Positions 1 to 16,561 of a stretch of 64,000 nucleotides of DNA are shown here, piece by piece. Source of the DNA: Norana najaformis (lineage: Eukaryota > Annelida > Clitellata > Crassiclitellata > Hormogastridae). Under the pieces are notes generated by a model. It searched no databases. It was not told where the DNA came from and saw nothing but the letters and a program-made list of their open reading frames with translations. The stretch lies in NCBI GenBank assembly GCA_964023275.1, contig OZ029914.1:15474308-15538307 (forward strand), in the 5' to 3' direction. Position 1 is the stretch's first letter. Each line of letters opens with the position of its first letter. A program made the position numbers and the translations under genes.

Positions 1-262
1 TCTAACGCACTTGTCTTTCTATTATAATATTTGCAAAGAGAAAAATAAAAATACAGTGAAAATATAAAAAAATATAGAAGAGAGGGATTCTCTTGCAAAA
101 TTTTCAAAATTAGTGGTATAGCAAAAAATCTCACACATCTGGTGAAAAAGAGATTGAAGAGACGAAAAAAGGAAAAAACCAAAAAATAACAATAGGTAAC
201 TGACAGGTGATAGAAAAATGAATGAAGAAACTATTGATTCGTTCATCCAGCCAGACATGAGC
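1..262 (-). repeat. Duplicate of lectin intron sequence
   Basis: This AT-rich edge segment resembles 9790-10050, part of the intron between the two exons of the fourth lectin domain on the - strand. Shared landmarks are the run of A-rich blocks around 130-200 (compare 9930-9990) and the sequence around 225-260 (compare 10000-10050). The similarity stops at about 262, before any exon, so no lectin coding sequence is visible here. I infer that another lectin gene copy, or part of one, lies beyond the left edge. The 80-residue open frame across it is intron sequence. Confidence 0.5.
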
Positions 263-1900
263 AATATTTGAATTAGAAGCCGTTCGTTGACTTATCAACT
301 ACAGACCAATATAAGCAAAATGCAATAATAACATAACTAAGTTACAAACCTTTTCTGCTGTTGGTGTCAAACGAAGAACCCATAAGGTCAACAAACTCCC
401 AAGGGTTCATAAACAATTTAAATGGATAAATCGGTTGGGCATTTTAAATACTTCGAATGGTAAGGAGACAACCCTGAACCCTGCACATTAATCAGATACA
501 TGTATTGCGCAGCACTCTATTGTCTTTAGACAATGCAAATGAGAACTTGTATACTTACAGAACTGAAGACAAATTGTGGTATCTGACGCAAAGTCATTTT
601 CTGTAGAACCAAACAAAACAAAAAGCTGAAAAACTTCTTTGTTAGTCTCCCATCAGCTGCTTGCAACTTGACCTTGCAACTGCGCATTAAGCCTATTCCG
701 TCGAGATTGTGAGCTTATAGCTCAACTACAATGCATTCTAAGAGCAAACACTACACTGCGGTGTGACTAGATGGCATAACCTGATACTGATTCAGGCCAA
801 ATTTTATATATCTCACTGACTTTCAGATGACCTGGCTGAAAAGTTTTACTGCATTTTATACATACATGGTTTACACTTGTACTTATAAATATGACTATGC
901 AGTAGGTTATAATAATTATATAGTAATCATAATTATTATGATTATTTGCAGCGTTATTTCACTAAAGCATGCACACATTTGAGCATAAGTTTGAGGTGAG
1001 GGCCAGTATCTGACAGTATCTAACAAACTGTGATGGAAAGGCCATGGAAAGATTCCCAGGTCCGTACTTGCTAAATAAAACTTTATTACTCATAATAATA
1101 TGATACCCCCTGCTTAACGCAAATTGTTAGAAATCTCATTCAAATACAAATGTTGAACGCCAAAGCAGAACATATGCCACTAATGCCATTGTAAATGGAG
1201 ATCTGGATTATTGGTTTCCCTGAAATAGTGAGGTAGTCAAAACAGAACAGTCAATAGTCAGATTGTTGTCAGTAAAATGACATGTTGTGCCATTTGGCTG
1301 ACATCAAAATTATTGTGCAGTGACATTTCCTATGCAAACTCCAACAGATCCAGAAACTGTCACATGATTCAGTAATTTTTTGGCATTCAATACATTGCTA
1401 CATTCCGCCTTTATTGTAAAATGCAGTCTGTGGTAACACCAGATATTATAATTGCTAGATCGCTCATACAAACACAATCTCAGTTATTATTGGCAATTAA
1501 CACTGTAAATGTATTTTTCTATTGTTATATGACAGATTTAATATGACAACATAGATTCGCTCTGTAACCATGTAATGTATTGTACAGATATGCAATATTG
1601 GTATGCAATCGATCGGTCTTTGGCCGTCTCTTTATGCCATTTTGACAGATTATTATTCGTCTAAATACGGAATATTCTCGATAAATCTGGCTTCTTCCAT
1701 ATTTAAAGTTGCCGAGTCGGCGTGCCGGAATTATTTTTCGTTTTCATAACGGATTTACTCATTTTCGTAGGGTCTTTGTTTACACTTTATCGTGACCTAC
1801 CGTGACAGGAATCGTCCATCAACACAGAGGCGGCAGATTCCAACTGAAAAGTCAAGCCGCAGAACAATAGACATCTGCAGGCCATCTGCACCGGGAAATC

Positions 1901-2032
1901 ATGAATTCGTTGGATGAAGTAGAAGAGAGTCTTTGGAGCGACAATGACCTTCAGCTACCTGAAGTGCTCTGCGACCAACTGGTCGGCGGGCGACGACTGC
2001 CTTGGACAGCGCACATCCAGTGGTTCATGTGA
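1901..2032 (+). CDS. Short acidic ORF, possible first exon
   Basis: A 43-codon frame starting with ATG and rich in Asp, Glu and Leu (it begins MNSLDEVEESLW), in a locally GC-rich stretch. There is no signal peptide, so it is unlikely to be the missing first exon of the Ly6 gene at 3534. It may be the 5' end of an unrecognised gene or of a transposon protein; acidic starts like this occur in piggyBac-type transposases, but no other evidence supports that. It may also be chance. Confidence 0.2.
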   Translation: MNSLDEVEESLWSDNDLQLPEVLCDQLVGGRRLPWTAHIQWFM

Positions 2033-3204
2033 TATCTAAACGTCTCGCTGTCTTGTCCTATTACGACGGACTGTCGGTCCATACTCACTTGAGAGTGATA
2101 TAAACTTCATCTAATGGTGTGCTTCCACACTAATTCTGTCTGCTAAACGCTCAGGATAGTCTACGCTCACGTAAGTTACGATACAGCAATGTATCTTACC
2201 TCAGCTATGAAAAACTGTTCAGCATACATAATATCATACATGCATCTTCTATTATCAGGGCACAGGCTGAATAACATTTACCTATGGCCTGTCAGACAGT
2301 CATTGTATAAATGAGAATATTGGTCGCATTGTATTGCACTGCATGAAATCTGATAATACTTTTAATAGCTTACAGCTGCCTATGTATAAATCACTGTCTT
2401 CATACAGAACTCAAGGTATTACTTAAAAGCTGACTCCACCGGTTTGCCAGATCTAGAAAGTGTTTGTAGCTGAAAAGTCAGACAGGCTTCATAATATTCT
2501 GCTGAACAACTGAACTCACCAATGGCAAAGGCCTTGATCACTGCATTCGAGATTATGGTCGCTCTGTTTATGTTAGACCTTTCTCTGCAAGGTTTGTTTA
2601 CTCTCATTTCTGCGAACAGCGGCATTATCAAACTTTCAGAATTCAAACTTTTGAATAAATTAGGAAAATTTTAAGTAACAACTGTCATTCTTTTTCAAAC
2701 TTTAATCACTCTCTCCAGCTAATCCGTGCCAAACCTAACTGTCCGGAGAGATTAGTGTATGGAATATCCTATGTATTTGTGGCCAAAGCTTATAGACATT
2801 AATGCAGTGAAGCTTCACAGTTGACGAGTAAGTGGTTACGGCCGTGCATTACAATTTACACATGAAAACAGCAAAATATTAAGCTCCACATCTATGAAAG
2901 TAGAGGTATTAACAGTTTGGTGTTGAACAAGTGTCAGTTTCATTTTGCTGCCGTTAACACTCATTCCCAATTTTGAAGTAACTTTACGTTAAGATTTGTT
3001 GTTTCTTGTCATAAACGTTGATTTTTCTATTATTTTTAGTAATTTCATCATTGATAAGAGAGAACATTTAACAATTTTTAATAATTTTTTTGCCTTAAGA
3101 ACAATTTTTATAATTTTAAAAATTCCCCGGTGAGGATAGACACACTGGACAACAAAACCGCTTCTATTGAGCCATTTTGCGTAAAACCTGGCGTTGTGTG
3201 TGGC

Positions 3205-3236
3205 TTTTAGACCATTTTCTTGAAAATGGTCTAAAA
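3205..3236. repeat. Perfect 15-bp inverted repeat
   Basis: Two perfect 15-bp arms (TTTTAGACCATTTTC and its complement) separated by only TT, making a near-palindrome of 32 bp. It lies about 300 bp upstream of the Ly6 exon at 3534 and is probably intronic. It could form a hairpin or cruciform, or be a relic of a palindromic mobile element. Confidence 0.8.
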
Positions 3237-3533
3237 AGAATATTTTATTTATAAGTTTTTTATTGGAAAACCAACGGTTAACCGGTTACTTCCGAACATT
3301 AAATGGTGACGATCCTCGCGACATCATTACATCTATCAAATTTCAAATCAATGGGATTAAGGATGTCGGATTTATAATGGGTCAAGTACATCGTTTCATT
3401 TACTTAAGCAATGACCGCTAACACTGGCACATTTCCGTTACAGCCCTCCGTAATAGGCTAAAGATTTGTAGTGGAGTAATCACAATATAAGACCTAAATG
3501 ACTATACACTCTGTTTAGTGTCTCTATTAATAG

Positions 3534-3671
3534 GGGAATCATTCAGCTGCTACAGCTGTGGATCAGCAACTGAGAAAGACAAAGGCAGTGAATGTCTCAG
3601 AGGCATAGCACCAGTCTTTCCGTGCTCAAACGGAACAACGAAATGCGTTACGCGTTATGTTGAAAGTGAAG
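3534..3671 (+). CDS. Ly6 gene, exon with first half of LU domain
   Basis: The acceptor is TTAATAG just before 3534 and the donor is AAG|GTAATA after 3671. The exon is 138 bp (46 codons), phase 1 at both ends, and contains CYSCGS, EC, PC and KCVT. A signal-peptide exon joining at phase 1 is normal for this family. Confidence 0.8.
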
Positions 3672-6509
3672 GTAATACAATTTAATCGCACTAGTAGTTT
3701 AACGGTATATATCTAGTATTTTCGAAGGGCGAATATGCACGTTTGGCCAGTGACAGTTCTTTCTTTTCGCCGCCACTGCCCCAATATGCCAATAAAATAT
3801 GATTTGGTGTTTATGTTGCACTGTTAAAGCAGAGTACTTCTCAATAATGTCATTCTCCGCCCTAACACTTCTCCGTTCTGCCATCACCTCCGCTATCAAT
3901 TTGGGAAGAAAGTCACAGATTGAGGATATAGAATAATGACAGTGCAGGCAAATTTACTCGGAGAAATGACCGTATCATTGGTTAGAGCGCTCGGCTTGCA
4001 ACGCTGAGAGTACGGATTCGAGCCTCCCCTGAGACGGTTACTGTGCAGGGACCTTGAGCAAGTCTTTTACTCACAATTGCTCATTGCCATCGATTGATGC
4101 TTAGTGGCGCTTATCAAGTGCAGAAAAATAATAATATCAGAGCATCCGTTCAAGAAATAGTCTGTTATATGCATGTGCTGTGGCACATCGAGCCCTGAGT
4201 TATTTCATTTGTCGTCTACCACCGTCTCTGAGTCATCGGAATTCGACCCGGCTTCTCCAACGGTATATGCTTTTGACATCGATTTTGACTTGAAGCCACC
4301 AGCGATTGATGCCTTGAGCATTATGATAACGGCACTATAGAAGTCATTAGATTAGATCAAAGAATTCCTCCAGGCATCGGTGAACCAGGGAATTCTTATT
4401 GGCATCAACAGTATGCCACACGATGTGGTCTTCATCCAGCTACTCCGTTCAACCCGTTCATCTTCCACCCTAACAATTTTCGGCCCTCCCATCACCTCAT
4501 CCTTAAAATGTGGAAATCGCTCCGGCTCGATAGCCATAGCTGCTCCACCAATTTGGAATAATTCCCCTAGAAGTATTTTTATCTGATCCATCATACGAAC
4601 TCACCAACACCTCACCCCTTGCAATTTCTGCGCAGGTCTTTCACTCAAAAAACTAAAAACACTCCTCTTCCACAGATACTATCCTGATTCCTCTTCTTCC
4701 CCTTATCAATCTTGTCGCACCTGCCCGCCCGCTAGCCCTGCCCGCCCCCCTGCATGCCTGCTGGATGTTGACCTGGAAACGTTTCTGATCCTCCTACGTA
4801 ACGATTTTGTTTTGACTGAGCTCCTGCAAATGAGCTGGTTCTCGGAACTTAGCTTTTGTTGGGCGCCGTAGAAATATCGAGCTTACAATTAGGATTCACG
4901 TTTTCCGGTCGGCCTACCGAACACACTGACAAAGTCTTCAGCCTGCTCTGGTTAGATGAGGGATTTTCTGACGTGATGCGCCATAAGGCATGAGCCCAGA
5001 CACCGCATGTCAGTAGGGGAGGGTAGCCATGAGCTGCACTTGTCTTCAGTTAATCTGGTTCATGTGTGCGAGAGACTATAAATAAGATATATAATCCTGC
5101 TTTTTCGACACCATTCGTTCAAAAAGATGGAGCAAAAAAGACCTGCAGCTTGGTGTGGTCAGGTGTGACAGTAATAAGAAATAAGACAGTTACAAGCCGA
5201 GCGCTCTATCCAATATGCTACCGTGCCCCACTCCAGGGCTTAGATGCCCTTGCGTCATGGGTCATGATTCGTATAATGATCATCGTTTCTTATATAAACG
5301 AATTGTCCGTCTAAGATCAAATTCCAGTGATGTGCAAAATACTATTTTGCAAAAAAAAGCATTTTTATTTTGAATATACAAAATAGTATTTTACTTTGCA
5401 TTTTAAAATACTTTTCTGGAGAATATTTTACTTTAGTGTTTTCAAAATTCTTTGAAATAAAGCATTTTGAGATATTAAAATACTTCCATCATCAGCTGTT
5501 GTTGAACAGTTATTTTCGGTTGGCGGTATGATTGGAACAGCCTTGTGAAATTAGCTTGGCCCAGCGTTCTATGAAAGTCTCCTTCTGTATCGCCTTAACT
5601 GAATATGTCTGCCACTTGATTTGTTATCATCGACAGACAGAAACGCCGCCATTAAAAGTTACCGCTTGAGAGAGACGCGTGCACTTCATACCAATGCTTT
5701 GATGTTGGCGTTTTAGACAGTAATTAGTAATGACTATCCCATGGTTTAACTCACACTAGTTTTAGCGCTGGTGATATAGCTTGTGTTAGTCGACAACAAA
5801 ACTCTTTAGCATTGTATTGTGTGTAGTAATGTACGTTTTGTACCCCTGTTTGATGAACCATAAATTAGCGGTACAAATTTGGGTCTGGACTTACTTCTTT
5901 ATTAGTATTCGATTTTATATTTTCAAAATACTTTTCCAAAGTGTTTTTGCTTCGCTCCACAGTCAAACTCTACCAACTACTAAGAATTTCTTCAACGTGG
6001 GTCTACAGGTTGCTTTGATTCAACAGAGTTTATTATGCAAAGCAATTGTTATAAACAGAAGCTTTATATATCTAGAATTAGTGAGAATTTTTGTCGTTAA
6101 TTTTCTGCGAAAATGTGTAGAGTTAGACTTCTAAACTACGCATAAATGTTGAATTATTTCTGATGACGATGTGCTACTTTTTCCTGTTTTCTACGCATCG
6201 TTGCTGCAAAGGGTCGGCATTTTCTTCGCACTAATAAAGATTACTTGCTGATTTACTTATTTAATTACAACATAGCAGAAATTACACACGTTATATATCA
6301 AAACATTAAGCGCCAATAATTGCTAAACTTAATACTGGTCTTCAGGCAGAGAGTACGTTGAAAGAAAATGTTTCGTGTCAGCATCTCAAGGTTCCTATAG
6401 TTCCAAGAACTCTGATGACGAGGATGACAAGATTGATCGTCAATGCACTTTATTCTGCGACACGGAAGAATGCAACTCACAGCCTATGCCAGCAGGATGC
6501 TACGTGTAA
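3534..6509 (+). CDS. Secreted Ly6/uPAR-domain protein (5' end missing)
   Basis: Two phase-compatible exons, 3534-3671 and 6346-6509, encode a complete Ly6/uPAR (LU) domain. It opens with the CYSCGS motif (C-x-x-C) and carries spaced cysteines in PC, KCVT and KCF. It ends with the typical closing pattern FCDTEECN, in which Asn follows the last domain cysteine, and stops ten residues later. Nine of its cysteines fit the LU spacing. There is no hydrophobic C-terminal tail, so it is probably secreted rather than GPI-anchored. LU proteins are extracellular binders, often of ion channels or receptors; the partner here is unknown. The first exon (start codon and signal peptide) was not found and must lie upstream, possibly outside the window. 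The gene is convergent with the lectin gene ending at 9368. Confidence 0.8.
3968..4140 (+). repeat. tRNA-derived SINE
   Basis: The head matches RNA polymerase III promoter boxes: an A box around TGGTTAGAGCGCTCGG and a B box in GGATTCGAGCC, spaced as in a tRNA gene. It is followed by a body containing TGTGCAGGGACCTTGAGCAA, like the conserved central domain of V-type SINEs of marine animals, and then an AAT-rich tail. It does not fold into a proper tRNA acceptor stem, so I call it a SINE and not a tRNA gene. Confidence 0.6.
4245..4350 (+). repeat. Dispersed repeat, ATTAGACACCGG type
   Basis: A diverged copy of a roughly 65-bp unit also present near 14245-14310, 17040-17100, 39825-39895, 49280-49340 and 49420-49480. 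The common pattern is 'GCGCCATCGGTTGATGCCTT', then 'GCATTAGACACCGGC', then 'AGAAGTTGCTA' and a trinucleotide-rich tail. It looks like the 3' end of a retroposon. Confidence 0.45.
4480..4895 (+). mobile_element. LINE 3' end (CR1/L2-like), truncated
   Basis: The + strand reads AAPPIWNNSPRSI and then LSLKKLKTLLF, which resembles the conserved C-terminus of CR1/L2-type LINE proteins (AAPxLWNSLP...FKxxLKTxLF). It is broken by a stop. It is followed by a roughly 200-bp untranslated tail with 'TTTTGTTTTGACTGAGC', 'AACTTAGCTTTTGTTGGGCG' and 'GAGCTTAC'. Related tails occur at 10790-11315, 19930-20085, 22600-22850, 30180-30440, 52580-52830 and 56150-56400. Confidence 0.55.
5325..5962 (+). mobile_element. 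hAT transposon remnant with 8-bp target duplication
   Basis: The left end reads CAGTGATGTGCAAAATAC and the right end is a related inverted sequence ending CTCCACAG. Both ends are rich in the AAAATACTTT motifs usual for animal hAT elements. The flanks TCAAATTC (5317-5324) and TCAAACTC (5963-5970) agree at 7 of 8 positions, which is the target-duplication size of hAT. At about 5493-5545 the + strand reads VVEQLFSVGGMIG, matching the C-terminal dimerisation motif of hAT transposases. Only this scrap of the protein remains, so the copy is an internally deleted non-autonomous element inside the Ly6 intron. Confidence 0.7.
6346..6509 (+). CDS. Ly6 gene, terminal coding exon
   Basis: The acceptor TGGTCTTCAG precedes 6346. 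The first two bases complete the codon split at the previous donor. The exon reads REYVERKCFVS, then an Asp-rich loop, then RQCTLFCDTEECN, and stops with TAA at 6507-6509. It holds the second half of the LU domain. The same bases in another frame give an 84-residue frame that is a shadow. Confidence 0.8.
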
Positions 6510-7014
6510 TGACACCACTGAAAAGAATTCTGCTTTGACGGCGCTCCATAACGCCGTATTATATTTCATTGACATATTATGCGCATATTTGATTACATTA
6601 CGTTCGCCATAGTATAATCGTAACTGGCAGACGTCAATGCAATTATTGTTGTTATTATTATTAAAATCATTTAATTAAAAACAACGTTCATAATGATATT
6701 CATATTAGGCCCACTCCTAAGGTTTAAAACAGGAATATTTATCTACGGAGAATTAGTAAGTGTAGGGGATTAGTGGAAAATTAATAAATTGTTAAAGTGC
6801 TATTTTCATATTTACATAAAAAGTAATGTACTCCAGAAGTTTAATTAACGTTTTATTAGCCCATATATTTAAATTGATTGTGGCTTAGTTTTGGTACGCC
6901 TTGTATAATACACACAGGCGCTACAGAAGTTGTTATGTAGTTGATAATAACACTTAGTAATCTTAGATTGATAAGACATGCTAGTCCAGCTTTTCTTATG
7001 CTTACTTGTTCATT

Positions 7015-7260
7015 TGGGGGGGGGGGGGTAATTATTGGCCAGTGTGTTTCAAACTGGGCGGTTATTTTCCTGGACGTTACTGCCCATGGGGATTATGGGC
7101 CGGCCAGTTTTAAACTTGGGGGTATTTTCCTCAGGGGTTATTGCCCATGGATTATTGGTCGAAAAGATTTTGTCAAGAGGGTTTTTACCCTAGAATATGG
7201 TCGTAAAACCCCCAGTAGGGAAGACAAATCCCCGATCTGGGGTTACGAGAAACAAAGCTT
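7015..7260. repeat. G-rich block with direct subrepeats
   Basis: It starts with a run of 13 G. Spaced copies of GGGGGTAATTATTGG, GGGCGGTTATTTTCCTGG and GGGGTTATTGCCCATGG-like units follow. The composition is unlike the AT-rich surroundings. The layout resembles the subterminal repeat arrays of DNA transposons, such as the GTCTCC array at 41842, but no matching opposite end was identified. Confidence 0.45.
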
Positions 7261-8594
7261 TCCTGAAGCTGAAAATATTTACATAGTTAAGGCCAATTTT
7301 TGGCAAAAATCAGTAAGCGTTTCGTGGATTTAAGTTAAGCATCAGCACATAAGTCATATAACCCGGTGTTCATAAGCCTAGGTCTACTTTATATTCCATG
7401 GCCAAATTTCCCCCTCCTCCAAACAATACGCCAGACTATCTATTATAGCTAATGGCCTAATAGAGCTAGAACAGCTATGGAAAGTTATGGCTTACATAAG
7501 TCAATCATACTTTATTATTAAGTTGGCCTAGTCAAGGCAGAAATACAGCCATACGCCTGGATTGGCTGTAATATCAATATCCCTAATTTACTACGCAATG
7601 TCAGCATGAGCAAGTTGTGATGGGACGTCGGTAGCAGAGAAAAGTAACAATGCATTAAACAGACAAGTACGTTAGTGAAGAATGGGAACTTTTTGTTAGT
7701 CCACAGAGAAACCTAGCGGCCTTTAACGATTTCGCAGCTCAAATATTGCAGTGGCCGGACCAATGGCTGGGCCCCTTCTCAAAATATTGCCGGAACCAGA
7801 ACCTCGGGGTTACCCTATGATCTACACCCCTGGTCTTTCGTCTTGTTACCAATATGTGATAGAAAGCAGCTTTCCAATAAATAGCAATGTAACATACTTA
7901 TAGCCTAATGTAAACTATATAGCGGTTAATATAACGCGATTTATAAGTATCACTTGTTAGTGGTTGTCGTTCGCGACGTTCTGAATTGGTGAATTGATCA
8001 CATGTATTCAAATCACGCCGTTTGCAATATTCAATTCTCGGTCAAATTTCCAAAGATTTCTTGCTGCTGTTGTCTGAAGTTGAATGCTTTAATAAACAAA
8101 TCAATCGACGCTATTAAATTGTGTAACAAACTCGAAGCCATATTTTTAGAAACATTTAAAATCATTAGATTATTTTTTTATCAGACTACAACAAATTGAA
8201 ATAAATTCCATTTACTTACTGAGTATTATTTTAGGCCTAAATGAAATAGCTAATTTAATCGGTGTCTGATGAACATGCTCTCCTTATTAGCCGTTAAAAT
8301 GCACGAATGAATGTGTAGTAAAATAGTGGAAAATGTGGTAAATAAATCTGATCAAATAAAGAATGGTTCATATAAAAACCAAATAGCGTGGCAGTTTAAA
8401 TATGTTCTGCAGGATCACCTTTCATGCCAAATCTCTCTTGCGTTTCCTCTGTATATTGGCAGCATATTCAAAATCAGGAAAGATACTCAAAGGAGGAAGA
8501 CCCAAACATAGGATAGTTATCACGGCGATTAAAATTACTAAAAACAGATGTTACATAGCAGAATCAACATACAAGTTATTAAATTCGAATAATA

Positions 8595-8790
8595 AATAAC
8601 AAAACTTATTCTAAATTCTAATATCTATCCAAAATAAAATTTATTTATTTATTAAAAGTTATTCTGCATTAAAATATTTACTTAAAGTAAAATATATTTA
8701 TTTACCAAAATGTTACGCTGCATTCAAATATTTATTTTTAAAAATTTTATTTATTAAAAAGTTATTCTGTATTTAAATACTTAAACTGCC
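8595..8790. repeat. AT-rich imperfect tandem repeat
   Basis: About three imperfect copies of a 40-60-bp unit around 'TTTATTTATTAAAAGTTATT' followed by 'CTGCATTAAAATATTTACTT'. No coding potential. Confidence 0.5.
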
Positions 8791-8805
8791 ACTAACACAT
8801 ATCGT

Positions 8806-8996
8806 TGTTACTGATTGCGATTTTATAGTTTGCGGAGACCTAAATTTTAAAACAAGGAGGTGTATATCTATAATATCATATGACGAAGGTACGAAAATAA
8901 ATTTCGCCCTAATAAGAGAATTGCTAAGTTTTATTCATGTAGACCTATTCTATTTCAAAGATGAACTTACCATTAGTTGTAAATCTACTAGCAGAT
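8806..8996 (+). pseudogene. Possible phosphatase/endonuclease-fold fossil
   Basis: An open stretch without a start codon reads DFIVCGDLNFKTR and continues to FALIRELLSFIHVDLF before TGA. The GDLN motif is shared by the endonuclease/exonuclease/phosphatase superfamily (inositol 5-phosphatases have GDLNFR; LINE endonucleases have GDFN). No flanking catalytic motif was seen. It may be a relic exon or a LINE scrap. Confidence 0.25.
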
Positions 8997-9367
8997 GAAA
9001 CTCCTGTACTAACACGCCCAGGTTTGACTGTTGTAGGTGTAAGTCTATTTGCTGTTCACAAAATTAAATTCAGTCTAATAAATAAACCTCCTTTTTGATG
9101 TAGATCTCTATTCTATCCATAATAGTCAAGTGGACCCATAGACGCACGCTATTTAACAACGTGTCTTGACTAGTTTAACAGGCTAAATCTGGAATTTGCT
9201 CTAAATGCAAATATTTAATGTTGATTTTGACACCACGAAGGTCTACTTTTACGGTATTGAATGATGCATCGGAGTGATGAATTAGTGGTGATTTAGTGGG
9301 AAATGAATGGTGAATTAGTAGTGAGTTAGAAAGCAAGGCAGTAATTTGAACATAAAATATAACTTAC

Positions 9368-16249
<6,882 letters not shown>

Positions 16250-16338
16250 TATGAACTAGTTACGACACGTCGCGCTTTACGCAGTAGGCTTACATGTGTG
16301 TAGTTCCGCAGAGGTAGCACCTACATGTAGGTTCCTCG

Positions 16339-16561
16339 CTAGTACAAGTCTGTCATTTGTATAGGCCCACAGCTGGGTTGCACTCGCTCAAGGGTTTCTG
16401 AGAAAATGTAAGGGTGACTTTCGTCAGGCACACGTCTCTGAATGACCTGACCCAGATTTGTCACAGCAAGCACGGTGTTTTGAACCAGAGTATCCGCGTC
16501 AACGTGCAAAGCAGAAACCCTCAGCCTGAAATAGTCATAAAACAGATTGAAGTAATGCGTT
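16339..16561 (-). CDS. Possible terminal exon of unknown gene
   Basis: A good acceptor (GACTATTTCAG before 16528) opens a frame reading LRVSALHVDADTLVQNTV, then LGQVIQRRVPDESHPYIF, and stops with TAG at 16341-16339. The residue mix is protein-like, not low complexity. It lies only 90 bp upstream of the lectin ATG. No domain was recognised; it could be the 3' end of an upstream gene or a chance frame in the lectin promoter. The part upstream of the acceptor includes a 13-bp tandem repeat (TGCATTCATCTGT). Confidence 0.3.

Larger units (their letters stand above)
263..3533. other. No gene recognised; upstream of Ly6 gene
   Basis: Mostly AT-rich sequence without long frames. It should contain the missing signal-peptide exon of the Ly6 gene, but no ATG followed by a hydrophobic stretch and a phase-1 donor was found. 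Items listed separately are a 43-codon frame at 1901-2032 and a perfect inverted repeat at 3205-3236. The stretch at about 1700-1950 is richer in G+C and CpG than its surroundings, as a promoter might be. Confidence 0.5.
3672..6345 (+). other. Ly6 intron carrying SINE, LINE end and hAT remnant
   Basis: The intron runs from GTAATA to TGGTCTTCAG. It contains a tRNA-derived SINE near 3968, a LINE 3' end around 4480-4895, an inverted tRNA-like fragment near 5190-5235 and a hAT remnant at 5325-5962. All of these are listed separately. No further exon was seen. Confidence 0.6.
6510..9367. other. Intergenic region between convergent genes
   Basis: No intact gene was recognised. It holds the Ly6 3' untranslated region, a G-rich repeated block at 7015-7260, an AT-rich imperfect repeat at 8595-8790 and a possible protein fossil at 8806-8996. 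The 130-residue frame at 6941-7333 spans the G-rich block and is not protein-like. Confidence 0.5.

Noticed and set aside
310..480. Short - strand frame ending in NPWEFVDLMGSSF before a stop
   Set aside because: Protein-like, but only about 30 codons with no convincing splice acceptor and no partner exon.
3968..4030. tRNA gene
   Set aside because: A and B boxes are present, but the acceptor stem does not pair and a SINE body follows directly.
6941..7333. 130-residue frame
   Set aside because: It spans a 13-G run and G-rich subrepeats, shows no domain, and the region looks like repeat DNA.
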